A stretch of 64,000 nt of DNA from positions 210,769 to 274,768 of the forward strand of contig PCBI01000006.1 of the NCBI GenBank assembly GCA_002730875.1, read 5' to 3'. A program made the translations under genes and the position numbers. This stretch comes from Spirochaetaceae bacterium (GTDB lineage: Bacteria; Spirochaetota; Leptospiria; Leptospirales; Leptonemataceae). This document shows positions 19,193 through 28,126 of this stretch, one piece after another (position 1 is the first letter of the stretch; each line of letters opens with the position of its first letter). A model generated the notes under the pieces. It made no database searches and was not told where the DNA came from. It saw only the letters and a program-made list of their open reading frames with translations.

Positions 19193-20308
19193 ATGCCCCT
19201 AAAAGAGACTCCGCTACATTCCTGGCACAGGGAACATAATGGACGCATGGTTCCCTTTGCAGGCTGGGAAATGCCTGTCCAGTATTCATCTATAATTGAA
19301 GAACACAAATCCGTTCGAGAGTTCTGCGGTTTGTTCGATGTTTCGCACATGGGCGAAATTCGCGTACAGGGTCCGGATGCGGCCCTATTGCTTGAAACAA
19401 TGTGCTGCAACAACGTGGAAACGCTAAAGGAAGGCAAAATCCGGTATAATGCAGTATTAAACGAAAGCGGCGGATTACGAGATGATGTTACCATCTTTCG
19501 CAGGGGACCGGAAGAGTATTTCATAATTGTCAATGCCTCAAACTCGGACAAGGTTTTTGAAGCCATTCATGCCTATGCGAAAGGACAGAATCTCAATGCA
19601 GATGTAATCAATGAGAGCGATGACTGGCATCTCATAGCCATTCAAGGACCGGAAGCGGAGACCATTCTGTCCGAAGAACTGGGAACGGACCTGAGCGATA
19701 TAGGCTATTTCGCATTCAAAGATATGCAATGGAATGGTTCGCCTGTAACCGTGAGCCGCACTGGATATACCGGCGAAGACGGCTTTGAAATTTTGAGCAG
19801 TGCAGACGCCGGGATAACGCTTTGGAAGAATCTACTCGCAAAGGATCTCAATGGAAGAAAGCCATTGCCTGTTGGCCTGGGCGCGCGCGACAGTCTTCGC
19901 CTGGAAGCTCGCTACCCACTGTATGGGCATGAGCTATCCGAAGACCTCACCCCGGTGGAGAGCGGCATTGGTTGGATCGTGAAAGAAAAAGCGACGCCCT
20001 GCTTCGCCATGGAGAAACTTCTGGAACAAAAGCAGAATGGCACCAAAAAGAACATTATTGGCTTTGTGCTCAAAGGGCCCGGTATACCACGAGAGGATTA
20101 TAACGTTTACTCCGGCGACAAATGCATTGGAAAAGTCGTTAGCGGAACTCATTCCCCCATTCGAAAAGAGGGAATTGGAACAGCTTTGCTGGAGGAGCAA
20201 CCCGACGGAGAGCTTTCCGTTGAGATTCGGGAAAAGAAAGTCCCCATAGAAATTATTGAAGGTCCTTTCGTTTCGGGAACAGCTGGAAAGAAAAGGAAGG
20301 ATCGCTAA
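19193..20308 (+). CDS. gcvT: aminomethyltransferase, glycine cleavage T-protein
   Basis: 371 residues from ATG 19193: TPLHSWHREHNGRMVPFAGWEMPVQY, FDVSHMGEIRVQG, SRTGYTGEDGFEI and GLGARDSLRLEARYPLYGHEL are diagnostic. It transfers the aminomethyl carbon from lipoyl GcvH to tetrahydrofolate and releases ammonia. First gene of gcvT-gcvH-gcvPA-gcvPB. The open frame extends further upstream to 18941, but the family N-terminus begins at this ATG. Confidence 0.96.
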   Translation: MPLKETPLHSWHREHNGRMVPFAGWEMPVQYSSIIEEHKSVREFCGLFDVSHMGEIRVQGPDAALLLETMCCNNVETLKEGKIRYNAVLNESGGLRDDVTIFRRGPEEYFIIVNASNSDKVFEAIHAYAKGQNLNADVINESDDWHLIAIQGPEAETILSEELGTDLSDIGYFAFKDMQWNGSPVTVSRTGYTGEDGFEILSSADAGITLWKNLLAKDLNGRKPLPVGLGARDSLRLEARYPLYGHELSEDLTPVESGIGWIVKEKATPCFAMEKLLEQKQNGTKKNIIGFVLKGPGIPREDYNVYSGDKCIGKVVSGTHSPIRKEGIGTALLEEQPDGELSVEIREKKVPIEIIEGPFVSGTAGKKRKDR

Positions 20309-20369
20309 CTGTATTTACAAAACAGGCCATTCTCTCAGTCTGGATAAAAAGCACCCATAGGAGCGTTTT

Positions 20370-20759
20370 ATGTCTAATATTCCTGAAAACCTGAAGTACA
20401 CCAAAGACCACGAATGGGCCCTACAGGAGGGAGATTCCGTGAAGGTAGGAATTACGGACTACGCGCAGAATTCTCTGGGCGACATTGTTTACGTGGAAGT
20501 ACGCGAACAGGGCAACGGAGTTAGCCAGGGCGATAGCTTCGGCACCATTGAATCGGTGAAGGCCGCTGAAGATCTATACGCTCCCATCAAAGGCACCGTA
20601 GCCGAAGCCAATGACGATGTGCTTGGCAGCCCGGAAAAGGTAAATTCAGATCCTTACGGATCCTGGCTAATCAAAATGACCGGTGTGGACCAGGGCGAAT
20701 ACGACTCCCTTATGGATGCGGCCGCATACAAAGCATTTGTGGACTCTCTGGAAGAGTAA
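20370..20759 (+). CDS. gcvH: glycine cleavage H-protein
   Basis: 129 residues: LKYTKDHEWALQEGD, VGITDYAQNSLGDIVYVE and the lipoylation site GTIESVKAAEDLYAP (the K in ESVKA). It carries the aminomethyl group between the P, T and L proteins. 61 bp after gcvT, preceded by AGGAGCG. No lipoyl ligase or L-protein gene is in the window. Confidence 0.97.
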   Translation: MSNIPENLKYTKDHEWALQEGDSVKVGITDYAQNSLGDIVYVEVREQGNGVSQGDSFGTIESVKAAEDLYAPIKGTVAEANDDVLGSPEKVNSDPYGSWLIKMTGVDQGEYDSLMDAAAYKAFVDSLEE

Positions 20760-20793
20760 ACCTTCTACCTCCGATTACCGGATTATTACCCGT

Positions 20794-20823
20794 TCTGGCT
20801 TCCCCGGGGTACGGGAAGCCAGA
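20794..20823 (+). terminator. strong hairpin after gcvH
   Basis: TCTGGCTTCCC/GGGAAGCCAGA is a perfect 11-bp stem with an eight-base loop (20805-20812). There is no U-tract, so it may be a processing or stabilising hairpin that sets higher gcvT/gcvH levels, or a partial terminator. Confidence 0.45.
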
Positions 20824-21222
20824 TTAAGCCGCCGCCCTCAGTTCGAAAGTCCTAACTCATCCAATCCAGCCAATGCACTCCATCCGCTTCGAATTGCGCC
20901 GGCGATGAAAACATTCGCGCTATTGAGTCCTATCAGGGTTTCCTTCGCAATACATGGTCTCATGGTTTCCCCTTTGCGGCGCCCGGAACACAGTAATACC
21001 GATTTCCCCCCTCTTCCCTGGAGGCCCGGACTCCATCCGCTTAGCACCAAGCAACGCAAATTCCAACGATTATGCGCATCAACACCACCGAGCTCCTGAA
21101 TGGAACCGGGTGCCTATGCGACTTAAAATTTGCTGGTCACGGTACGGGGCTGTATAAAAATGCTTTTCATATCGAGACTTATTGATATCTTGATATGACA
21201 GCCCCTTTTCAGGAGAGCAAGA
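20824..21222. other. gcvH-gcvPA intergenic region
   Basis: About 400 bp with no convincing gene. A minus-strand frame (20838-21059) ends with a plausible-looking helix but has no ribosome site and an atypical start. The last 60 bases form the leader hairpin listed separately. The gap is unusual inside a glycine-cleavage operon and may contain a second promoter. Confidence 0.4.
21146..21209 (+). promoter_or_regulatory. attenuator-like hairpin before gcvPA
   Basis: GGGGCTGT (21146-21153) pairs perfectly with ACAGCCCC (21198-21205), followed immediately by TTTT. Inside, TCATATC/GATATGA (about 21167-21173 and 21192-21198) extends the structure. The hairpin ends six bases before the AGGAGA ribosome site of gcvPA. 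This arrangement suits conditional termination, or an upstream transcript end. Confidence 0.5.
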
Positions 21223-22548
21223 GTGAAATATTTTCCCATTTCCCCCGATCAGATGGAGGATCGACTGCAATCGCTGGGTTATTCCAGCACTTCGGACCTT
21301 TTTCGGTCGATCCCCGAATCGCTCAGAGTGCGTACAGACGCCAAACTACCGGCGCCAGCCTCTGAAATCGAAATCCGCCGGGAATTCCAACCAGACAAAA
21401 GCGCAAACATTGATCATAACTTTATGGGAGGAAACGGACACTTCCATTATATCCCTTCCATCATTGATCCATTGATCTCCAGAGGCGAGTTTCTCACTGC
21501 TTACACACCGTATCAGCCAGAAGTAAGCCAGGGTAGCCTGCAGGCCATGTTCGAGTTCCAATCCATGATGGCAGACCTGATGGGCGTGGAGGTTTCCAAC
21601 GCATCCCTTTATGATGGGTCCACGGCCATGATTGAAGCGGCGATGATGGCCGTACGCGTGCGAAGAAAGGATCGAGTGGTGTTTGCGGACTCCATTCATC
21701 CGGAATATCTGGAAACGATGCGAACCTACGCTGATAGCGGAGTCTTCGAGACGGCCATGGTAGGCACGGACAAAGACGGTCGCCTGGATCTGGAAGCGCT
21801 CAAGCAAACCCTGAACGAAGACACCGCCGCTCTGGTGATCCAATCGCCCAACTACTATGGCGTCATTGAGGATATTGCAAAGGTAAAGGCGCAATTGGCG
21901 GAGCATAACATCATGCTCATTGTCACTGTGACCGAAGCGCTGTCCATGGCTCTGGTGAAATCACCGGGCAGCCAGGGCGCCGACATTGTATGCGGCGAAG
22001 CTCAATCCTTTGGAGTGCCTCTCGCTTACGGCGGTCCCTGGCTGGGATTCATTGGCACGTCACAGAAGCATATGCGAAGTCTTCCCGGTCGATTGATCGG
22101 CGAAGCCAAAGACATGGACGGTCGGCGGGCTTTCGTGGTGACGCTGGCGGCCCGGGAGCAACACATTCGCCGACAAAAGGCCACTTCCAATATTTGCACC
22201 AATCAGGGATTGATGGCCCTTCGATGCACTATTTATCTGGAGCTGATGGGCAAGAAAGGATTACGAAGAGCTGCCGAAAGAAGCGCGCGCTTCGCCGCTC
22301 TGGGCCGGCAGCTTCTGCGAGAGCAAACGGATCTTAAGCTGAAATTCCCGGATTCGCCCATCTTCAATGAATTTATGATCGAGACCCCGTTACCTGCCGA
22401 AACCGTCTTTGACCGTTGCATGAAGGGTTCTCGCATTGCCTGCGGGACCGTGTCCGGGCCCAACCAGTTGCTGGTAGCCTTTAACGAAACCATGAGTCCG
22501 GAAGCCGTAAAACAATGGGTTCTTTCGGTAAAGGCTGCCTCAAAATAG
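21223..22548 (+). CDS. gcvPA: glycine dehydrogenase (decarboxylating) subunit 1
   Basis: 441 residues starting at GTG 21223 behind AGGAGA. The N-terminal half of the split P-protein: YFPISPDQMEDRL, the long NIDHNFMGGNGHFHYIPSIIDP and YTPYQPEVSQGSLQAMFEFQ are typical. It forms the alpha2beta2 pyridoxal-phosphate decarboxylase with gcvPB. The split form is usual in Firmicutes, archaea and several other lineages, unlike the fused E. coli GcvP. Confidence 0.95.
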   Translation: MKYFPISPDQMEDRLQSLGYSSTSDLFRSIPESLRVRTDAKLPAPASEIEIRREFQPDKSANIDHNFMGGNGHFHYIPSIIDPLISRGEFLTAYTPYQPEVSQGSLQAMFEFQSMMADLMGVEVSNASLYDGSTAMIEAAMMAVRVRRKDRVVFADSIHPEYLETMRTYADSGVFETAMVGTDKDGRLDLEALKQTLNEDTAALVIQSPNYYGVIEDIAKVKAQLAEHNIMLIVTVTEALSMALVKSPGSQGADIVCGEAQSFGVPLAYGGPWLGFIGTSQKHMRSLPGRLIGEAKDMDGRRAFVVTLAAREQHIRRQKATSNICTNQGLMALRCTIYLELMGKKGLRRAAERSARFAALGRQLLREQTDLKLKFPDSPIFNEFMIETPLPAETVFDRCMKGSRIACGTVSGPNQLLVAFNETMSPEAVKQWVLSVKAASK

Positions 22549-22602
22549 AGATTCCCAATAAGGACAGCCACCCGAAGCGAAATTAGAGCTGGAGATTTAG
22601 AA

Positions 22603-24132
22603 ATGCTAACAGAAGAAAGAGTTACTTCCACAGGAGCCGAAACCAACGAGGCCGGACAGGTACCGCTGTCGGTTACTCGAAATGGCCAGATTTACGAGGA
22701 ACCGCTCATCTTTGAAAGGTCTTCGCCCGGCCGAGTTGGCTTCAGCTTTCCGGAAGACGACGAATCGCTAGAGCACGAGGTAGCCGGCGATTTGCTTCGC
22801 GATGCGGACGACATTCATCTTCCCGAGGTAAGCGAGCCAGAAGTTGTGCGACACTTCACCCGACTCTCCACCTGGAACTACGGAATCGACTTGAATCTGT
22901 ATCCCCTGGGATCCTGTAGCATGAAGTACAATCCCCGAATCAACGAGGAGATTGCCGCTCTGCCCCACTTCAAGGATGCTCATCCGGCGATGCCTGTGGC
23001 TTACAGCCAGGATGTGCTGAAGGTTACCTTCGACCTACAGACAATGATCTGTCAGCTTACCGACATGCCCGCCGTAACCCTGCAACCGGCAGCCGGCGCC
23101 CATGGCGAGCTAACCGGCCTCTTTCTGATGCAAGCCTATCATAAGAAGAAAGGCGAACAGCGAAAGGTTATTCTGGTGCCCGATAGCGCTCATGGCACGA
23201 ACCCCGCAAGCTGCACGCTGGCCGGTTACGATGTCAAGGAGCTCAAATCCACTCGCCAGGGGCTGTTGGATCTGGAAGATCTGAAAGCCCATTTGACTCC
23301 GGACGTGGCCGGACTTATGATTACCAATCCAAACACGGTGGGAGTGTTCGAAACCAACATCCGTGCCATTGCCGATCTGCTACACGAAAACGATTCTCTG
23401 CTCTATATGGATGGGGCCAACTACAACGCCATTATCGGTCAGGCTTCTCTGGGCGAAATGGGCGTGGACGTAAGTCACTTGAACCTGCATAAGACCTTTT
23501 CCACTCCCCATGGCGGCGGTGGTCCCGGCGGCGCAGCTGTTGTCGTGTCCGATCGACTAAAGGACTTCCTGCCAGGCCCGCAGGTAATGCAAAAAGATGA
23601 CGGAAGCTACGACCTGGCTTCGGCAAAGTATTCTATTGGTAGAATGAAATCCGGATTGGGACACTTTGGAGTACTGCTGCGTGCCTGTATTTTCATCCGA
23701 AGCCACGGAAACCAGATGGGCGCAATCGCCGAGCATGCCGTTCTAAATGCAAACATTGTACGTAAGAACCTGGAGGAGCACTTCGCGGTGGCATCGGACA
23801 ACGATTCCATGCATGAGGTTGTGTTCAGCGACTCGAAGCAAAAGAAGACCGGTTTTTCCACAATGGATCTGGCCAAAGCTCTCATCGATTACGGCTACCA
23901 TCCGCCTACCGTATACTTCCCGCTCAGTGTACATGGAGCGATTATGATCGAACCAACAGAATCCGAGAGCCCGGAAACCCTGGATCATTTCTCCGAGGTA
24001 ATGAAGGACATTGCGGCCAGGATGCAGTCCGGGGACGAAAAACTGTCCTCGGCTCCGCACAGGGCTTTTGTCACAAGGATCGATGAAGCCACAGCAGCAC
24101 GGAACCCGGTTCTAAATTACTTTACAAAATAA
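22603..24132 (+). CDS. gcvPB: glycine dehydrogenase (decarboxylating) subunit 2
   Basis: 509 residues. The pyridoxal-phosphate lysine lies in DVSHLNLHKTFSTPHGGGG, and LNLYPLGSCSMKYNPRINE near the N-terminus plus GPGGAAVVV are family signatures. It catalyses glycine decarboxylation and aminomethyl transfer to GcvH. 54 bp after gcvPA. The N-terminal ~35 residues are variable and polar. The operon may continue into the two small genes downstream (26 bp gap). Confidence 0.97.
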   Translation: MLTEERVTSTGAETNEAGQVPLSVTRNGQIYEEPLIFERSSPGRVGFSFPEDDESLEHEVAGDLLRDADDIHLPEVSEPEVVRHFTRLSTWNYGIDLNLYPLGSCSMKYNPRINEEIAALPHFKDAHPAMPVAYSQDVLKVTFDLQTMICQLTDMPAVTLQPAAGAHGELTGLFLMQAYHKKKGEQRKVILVPDSAHGTNPASCTLAGYDVKELKSTRQGLLDLEDLKAHLTPDVAGLMITNPNTVGVFETNIRAIADLLHENDSLLYMDGANYNAIIGQASLGEMGVDVSHLNLHKTFSTPHGGGGPGGAAVVVSDRLKDFLPGPQVMQKDDGSYDLASAKYSIGRMKSGLGHFGVLLRACIFIRSHGNQMGAIAEHAVLNANIVRKNLEEHFAVASDNDSMHEVVFSDSKQKKTGFSTMDLAKALIDYGYHPPTVYFPLSVHGAIMIEPTESESPETLDHFSEVMKDIAARMQSGDEKLSSAPHRAFVTRIDEATAARNPVLNYFTK

Positions 24133-24158
24133 CAGCACGGGAGCCAGTGTAAACCGGT

Positions 24159-24440
24159 ATGGAATGGGAAAAGGTTCTACGTGACTCTGTAAAGAATGGT
24201 ACCGTTCGTGAGCTACATTTGAGGCATATTCCGGTGCTCAAGACCTGCGAAAACTGGAATGCAGTGGAAGAAGTAGGACTGATTGACCACCAGACCCGGT
24301 TTGCCCATTACAAAGGCATCATCGTGAAGTACGGCGAACGAATCTTCTATGTGCCGGAAAAACGGATGGAAGCGCTGGCGCCCTACCGACCCTGGAAGAC
24401 CAAGGTTAAGCTCAAAGTAACCGACCCAGAAAAGAAGTAG
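24159..24440 (+). CDS. small protein of unknown function
   Basis: 93 residues: an amphipathic N-terminus ([19 protein letters not shown]), then a likely beta-rich part ([24 protein letters not shown]). No signal or membrane segment. Not recognised. It sits 26 bp after gcvPB, and the Nudix gene begins one base after its stop, so it is probably part of that transcript. Confidence 0.6.
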   Translation: MEWEKVLRDSVKNGTVRELHLRHIPVLKTCENWNAVEEVGLIDHQTRFAHYKGIIVKYGERIFYVPEKRMEALAPYRPWKTKVKLKVTDPEKK

Positions 24441-24441
24441 G

Positions 24442-24864
24442 ATGGAATACCGGAATCCGGTTCCCACCGTAGATCTCATCATTCGTCTGCCCGACGGAAT
24501 CCTGCTAATCGAAAGAAAGAACCCTCCGCATGGCAAAGCCTTGCCCGGCGGCTTTGTGGACGAAGGGGAGACCGTGGAATCCGCAGCCATTCGAGAGGCC
24601 ATGGAAGAAACAGGGCTGGCAGTAGAACTGAAAGAGCTGTTCTACGTCTATTCGGATCCGTCAAGGGATCCAAGAAAGCATACCATATCCGTAGTATTTA
24701 TCGCCGATGCAAACGGCACTCCTCGGGCGGCCGACGATGCGGCAAGTGTGCTCGTTGTGCCCGAATCCGAACTGCCTAATCAGACTCTGGTATTTGACCA
24801 CGGCCAGATTATTTCGGATTATACGGAGTATTCCAGAACGGGTAAGAGACCTCTTCATCTTTAA
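24442..24864 (+). CDS. Nudix hydrolase
   Basis: 140 residues with a perfect Nudix box [24 protein letters not shown] (G-x5-E-x7-RE-x2-EE-x-G). A beta-strand [20 protein letters not shown] precedes it, a pattern close to ADP-ribose or NTP pyrophosphatases. The exact nucleotide substrate cannot be told. One base separates it from the preceding gene's stop. Confidence 0.92.
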   Translation: MEYRNPVPTVDLIIRLPDGILLIERKNPPHGKALPGGFVDEGETVESAAIREAMEETGLAVELKELFYVYSDPSRDPRKHTISVVFIADANGTPRAADDAASVLVVPESELPNQTLVFDHGQIISDYTEYSRTGKRPLHL

Positions 24865-25021
24865 GTCTGCCTGTCGCCATGCCCCTGGCCATGGTCAGCG
24901 CTAAACCACAGGTCTACCATCCACAGCCACAGTTCGCCTTACGCAGGGATTCTATCCACAGGAAGTGTCTGCCCGCATAGCGCTAGCACCGGATGGCGGT
25001 GCTGCATCGGAGGAAGCGAGA

Positions 25022-26026
25022 TCAACGACCTTCCAGTTGCTTCAGAAAAAAAGAAATGGCCGACACCACCTGATGCACTCTGAGGGGGAGATCCATCCCC
25101 ACCTGGGGGCTGCCGTGGGATATCAACGGGGTTAAACAGATCCTGGTAGGCACTTGATCTCGAAGATGATCAAATAGCAGTCGCGACTCGCCGGGCGGAA
25201 TTACATTGTCTCGATCGCCATGAATCAGAGTTACCGAAGCCTGGATATCCGGACAATGGGAAATAGCATCGATCCTGGATGCGATCTTTCGCACGGTAGG
25301 ATCGTTCATGATTTGATCTTTGATCTTTCGCCTGTATTGTGCATCGTTCAGGATGCGGTAAAACTCCCGGCGGACCGGAACCCGTAGGTTTGCCAGTCGT
25401 GCCGGCAAGAGGCGCGGGCTTCTCTGCAAACCATTATCCAGGGCAGCCTCCTCAAAGCATTTCCTGAGTTCCTGGACCTTCTTACTCTTGCCAGGCAGGA
25501 AATTCTTGAGCACAACAAAAAAACCATAGGGATCTCGATCCTCCGCATCGAATAGATGCTCCACCACAGACATCACGTGCCCGAAGGGCCCGAGAAGCAG
25601 CATGGCCCGCACCCGGTCCGCTGCTTTTCCGGAGGCGGCCACCATGGAAAGCGAACCGGAAAATGATGCAGAAAAGATCCCCACAGGCCCCCGGTCCTCA
25701 AGCTTAGCAATGGCGATAATATCCTGTTCCACGCGTTTGATACTGCCTGGATCGATCCTGAGACCACGAATTTCCCGGTAGTCCGGCACGATAACCTCAT
25801 ATCCGTTGGCGGCATAGGCGCTGGCCAGAACCTGGATCCTGGGATCCTCATTTCCCCTGGCCGCCATACCATGCACCACCATAACCGTAGCCCGGACCCG
25901 ACCCGACTCCGGCAGTACGCGTATGGCCGAGCGACCATTGAGCGTGATCCTGGAATGCTTGCCATGGGAAGTGATTCCCATGAACATGCGGAAAGTAATG
26001 CTGAGGGCGCGAGCATAGGAACCCAT
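25022..26026 (-). CDS. alpha/beta-hydrolase fold protein
   Basis: 334 residues. VMVVHGMAARGNEDPRIQVLASAYAANGYEVIVPDYR is a typical N-terminal strand-loop with the HG oxyanion motif. GIFSASFSGSLS is the nucleophile elbow (S-x-S-x-G rather than G-x-S-x-G). HGDRDNVIPP carries the acid and LISHGSP the histidine. Probably an esterase or lipase-like enzyme; the substrate is unknown. It is divergent from the WYL genes, with a 48-bp gap between the starts. Confidence 0.8.
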   Translation of the reverse strand: MGSYARALSITFRMFMGITSHGKHSRITLNGRSAIRVLPESGRVRATVMVVHGMAARGNEDPRIQVLASAYAANGYEVIVPDYREIRGLRIDPGSIKRVEQDIIAIAKLEDRGPVGIFSASFSGSLSMVAASGKAADRVRAMLLLGPFGHVMSVVEHLFDAEDRDPYGFFVVLKNFLPGKSKKVQELRKCFEEAALDNGLQRSPRLLPARLANLRVPVRREFYRILNDAQYRRKIKDQIMNDPTVRKIASRIDAISHCPDIQASVTLIHGDRDNVIPPGESRLLFDHLRDQVPTRICLTPLISHGSPQVGMDLPLRVHQVVSAISFFLKQLEGR

Positions 26027-26074
26027 GTTCCCATTTGTTCATCTAAGACTCTCAGAATCAATACCGATTTGGAA

Positions 26075-27085
26075 ATGTCCATGCCACAGTCCGAACGAAT
26101 GTCCAAGTCTGAACGACTGGGATGCCTGTACCTAACATTCCTGAAGCGGCCGGGCGGCTTGAGCTTTGAAGAAATTCGAACCCTGATGCCACTGGCCTAC
26201 ACCGGGGAGCCGGAGTCCGCGCGGAGAAAATTCGAAAGAGACAAGGACGATCTGCGAAAGCTGGGACTGCAGCTGAGGCACTATTCCCCGGGCGAGGCGT
26301 TACCCCATCGGGTAGGCATGGCCGATAGCCATGTCTACATTCCCGAGGACGTTCCGGACCATCTAAACAAGATTGAGCTTAATCCGTCGGAGCGCGAAGC
26401 GCTGGCCGCATTGCTACTACGGGCTCTGGAACGGGAATCCAACGAAGATAAGCGCGAAGCGCTCACTTCTATCTACATCAAGCTTTTCTACAACAATCTC
26501 CCCGGCGATTTGCCCCCGGTCATCCCCACCGGATCAGCAGGTTCATCCGAAGAACCCCGGTTACTGCACACTGTGCAGGAAGCCCTGATGAAACATCGTG
26601 TGCTGAAGGCCATCTATGAGCCTGCATCCGGCAGAGCCGAAAAGCAGACCCTGGAAGGACGAGGCCTGATCTACTATCGAGGACGTTGGTGCCTTGTAGC
26701 TCACTCCCGAGAAAAAAAGGACAATCGATTCTATTATCTGGAACGATTCCGGGACCTGGAAATGCTGGAACAGAATTACAGACCGGATAAGGGCTTCAAT
26801 CTGAAATCCATGTCCCTGCATCCTCTTGGTATTAGCATTCATGAAAGCCGCTCCATTGCGCTGGAGATTGCAAGCGATTACAATTCGATGTTTAGCAATT
26901 TTCTTTCTGGATTGCAGGAAGACAGGGTTCAGAAGGTCGGTCAGGAGTTCAGAATTCAAACTACGAACGAACGGGCTCTGTTTCGCTGGATACTCCAACG
27001 TCCGGAATCGCTTATCAAGCTAGATAAGCTATCGGCGGCCCGAATGAACGAATTTCTGACAGAGATCCAGGAGCTGTACAACTGA
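26075..27085 (+). CDS. WYL-domain transcriptional regulator (first of a pair)
   Basis: About 336 residues. A winged-helix start SERLGCLYLTFLKRPGGLSFEEIRTLMP, a middle with PHRVGMADSHVYIPEDVP, then a WYL core LEGRGLIYYRGRWCLVAHSREKKDNRFYYLERF and the C-terminal WCX-like segment. WYL proteins sense single-stranded nucleic acid or nucleotides and control DNA-damage or defence genes in several phyla. The exact ATG (26075, 26081 or 26099) is uncertain; the open frame reaches 25871 but overlaps the divergent hydrolase. One base separates it from the second WYL gene. Confidence 0.85.
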   Translation: MSMPQSERMSKSERLGCLYLTFLKRPGGLSFEEIRTLMPLAYTGEPESARRKFERDKDDLRKLGLQLRHYSPGEALPHRVGMADSHVYIPEDVPDHLNKIELNPSEREALAALLLRALERESNEDKREALTSIYIKLFYNNLPGDLPPVIPTGSAGSSEEPRLLHTVQEALMKHRVLKAIYEPASGRAEKQTLEGRGLIYYRGRWCLVAHSREKKDNRFYYLERFRDLEMLEQNYRPDKGFNLKSMSLHPLGISIHESRSIALEIASDYNSMFSNFLSGLQEDRVQKVGQEFRIQTTNERALFRWILQRPESLIKLDKLSAARMNEFLTEIQELYN

Positions 27086-27086
27086 T

Positions 27087-28058
27087 ATGCCTACTCCCGA
27101 CAAGCTAAAGCGACTGATCTCATTAATTCCGGTAATCCATGCAAACCCGGGTATCAAAATAGACCGACTGATGTCGCTCAGCGGATATAAAGACCGCAAG
27201 AAATTCACTACGGACCTGGATCAACTGATCATGCTCGGGGTACCGCCCTTTTCCCCGGGCGACTACGTTGATATTTCCATCGAAGACGATGAAGTGACCC
27301 TATTCTTCCCCCAGGGACTGGATCGTCCGCTTGCCCTCTCGCCGGAGGAATGGTCCGAATTGGCGGAAGCCATCCAGAAGGACCTTTCTTTTCGCACTGA
27401 AAAGGGACTGAATCAAGAAGAGCTTACCGGTCTTCTGGAAAGAATTGGCAACAACCAGATATTGTTCGAAAAACCTCCTACGGCCGACGAAAGCCGAAGA
27501 ATCGTCGAGCAGGCCTTGCAGGAAAGAAAAAGAGTGAGCTTTCAGTATCCCGGTCGTTCGCCGACAACGATAGAGCAGCCTACGATGGAGAAGCGGGAGG
27601 TGGATCCGTGGGCCGTTGTTACCCATGTGGGATTAATATATCTCGTGGGCTGGGATCATGGCCGAAAGGCCTCAAGACATTTCAGGCTGGACCGGGCCGG
27701 AAATATTCAGCTAGAACCCACCACGCGGGAAATGGAACCTCCTGCGGATCTGGCGCAAATTATTGAAAATTCCTACATCAAGAATCCTCTTGAATCCAGC
27801 GAAGAAGCCTCCATCTCTTATCGCGCTTCGGTGCAAAAGAACCTGGAAAGAATACTCTCTTTGCACTCGATCTCCGACGATTCGGAACGCACGGGCTGGA
27901 AACAAGCCCGTTGCTCCGTTCGGGACAAAGCCTGGTTTCGGGAAGTTGTGCGCTCTTTTGGCGAAACCATGGAGGTTCGGGAGCCCGGGGAATTAAGGGA
28001 TGAACTCCTGGAGGAAGTGGAAAACCTGAAATCCCGCCTGAAAGCATTCCAGCATTAA
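27087..28058 (+). CDS. WYL-domain transcriptional regulator (second of a pair, PafC-like)
   Basis: 323 residues: an N-terminal DNA-binding part LKRLISLIPVIHANPGIKIDRLMSLSGYKDRKKFTTDL, then REVDPWAVVTHVGLIYLVGWDHGRKASRHFRLDRAGNI (WYL core) and a C-terminal sensor region. The tandem arrangement matches actinobacterial pafB-pafC, where the two proteins act together in DNA-damage activation. Whether that holds here is inference. It begins two bases after the preceding stop. Confidence 0.88.
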   Translation: MPTPDKLKRLISLIPVIHANPGIKIDRLMSLSGYKDRKKFTTDLDQLIMLGVPPFSPGDYVDISIEDDEVTLFFPQGLDRPLALSPEEWSELAEAIQKDLSFRTEKGLNQEELTGLLERIGNNQILFEKPPTADESRRIVEQALQERKRVSFQYPGRSPTTIEQPTMEKREVDPWAVVTHVGLIYLVGWDHGRKASRHFRLDRAGNIQLEPTTREMEPPADLAQIIENSYIKNPLESSEEASISYRASVQKNLERILSLHSISDDSERTGWKQARCSVRDKAWFREVVRSFGETMEVREPGELRDELLEEVENLKSRLKAFQH

Positions 28059-28126
28059 ACCTCCGGATTGAATACTCTGGCCAGCCAGTACTCACCTACT
28101 CGGCCAGGACTGCCGAAAATGTTAGA

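Noticed and set aside
20838..21059. Minus-strand 73-residue frame between gcvH and gcvPA
   Set aside because: No ribosome site, and it overlaps probable control DNA; its composition is not clearly coding.
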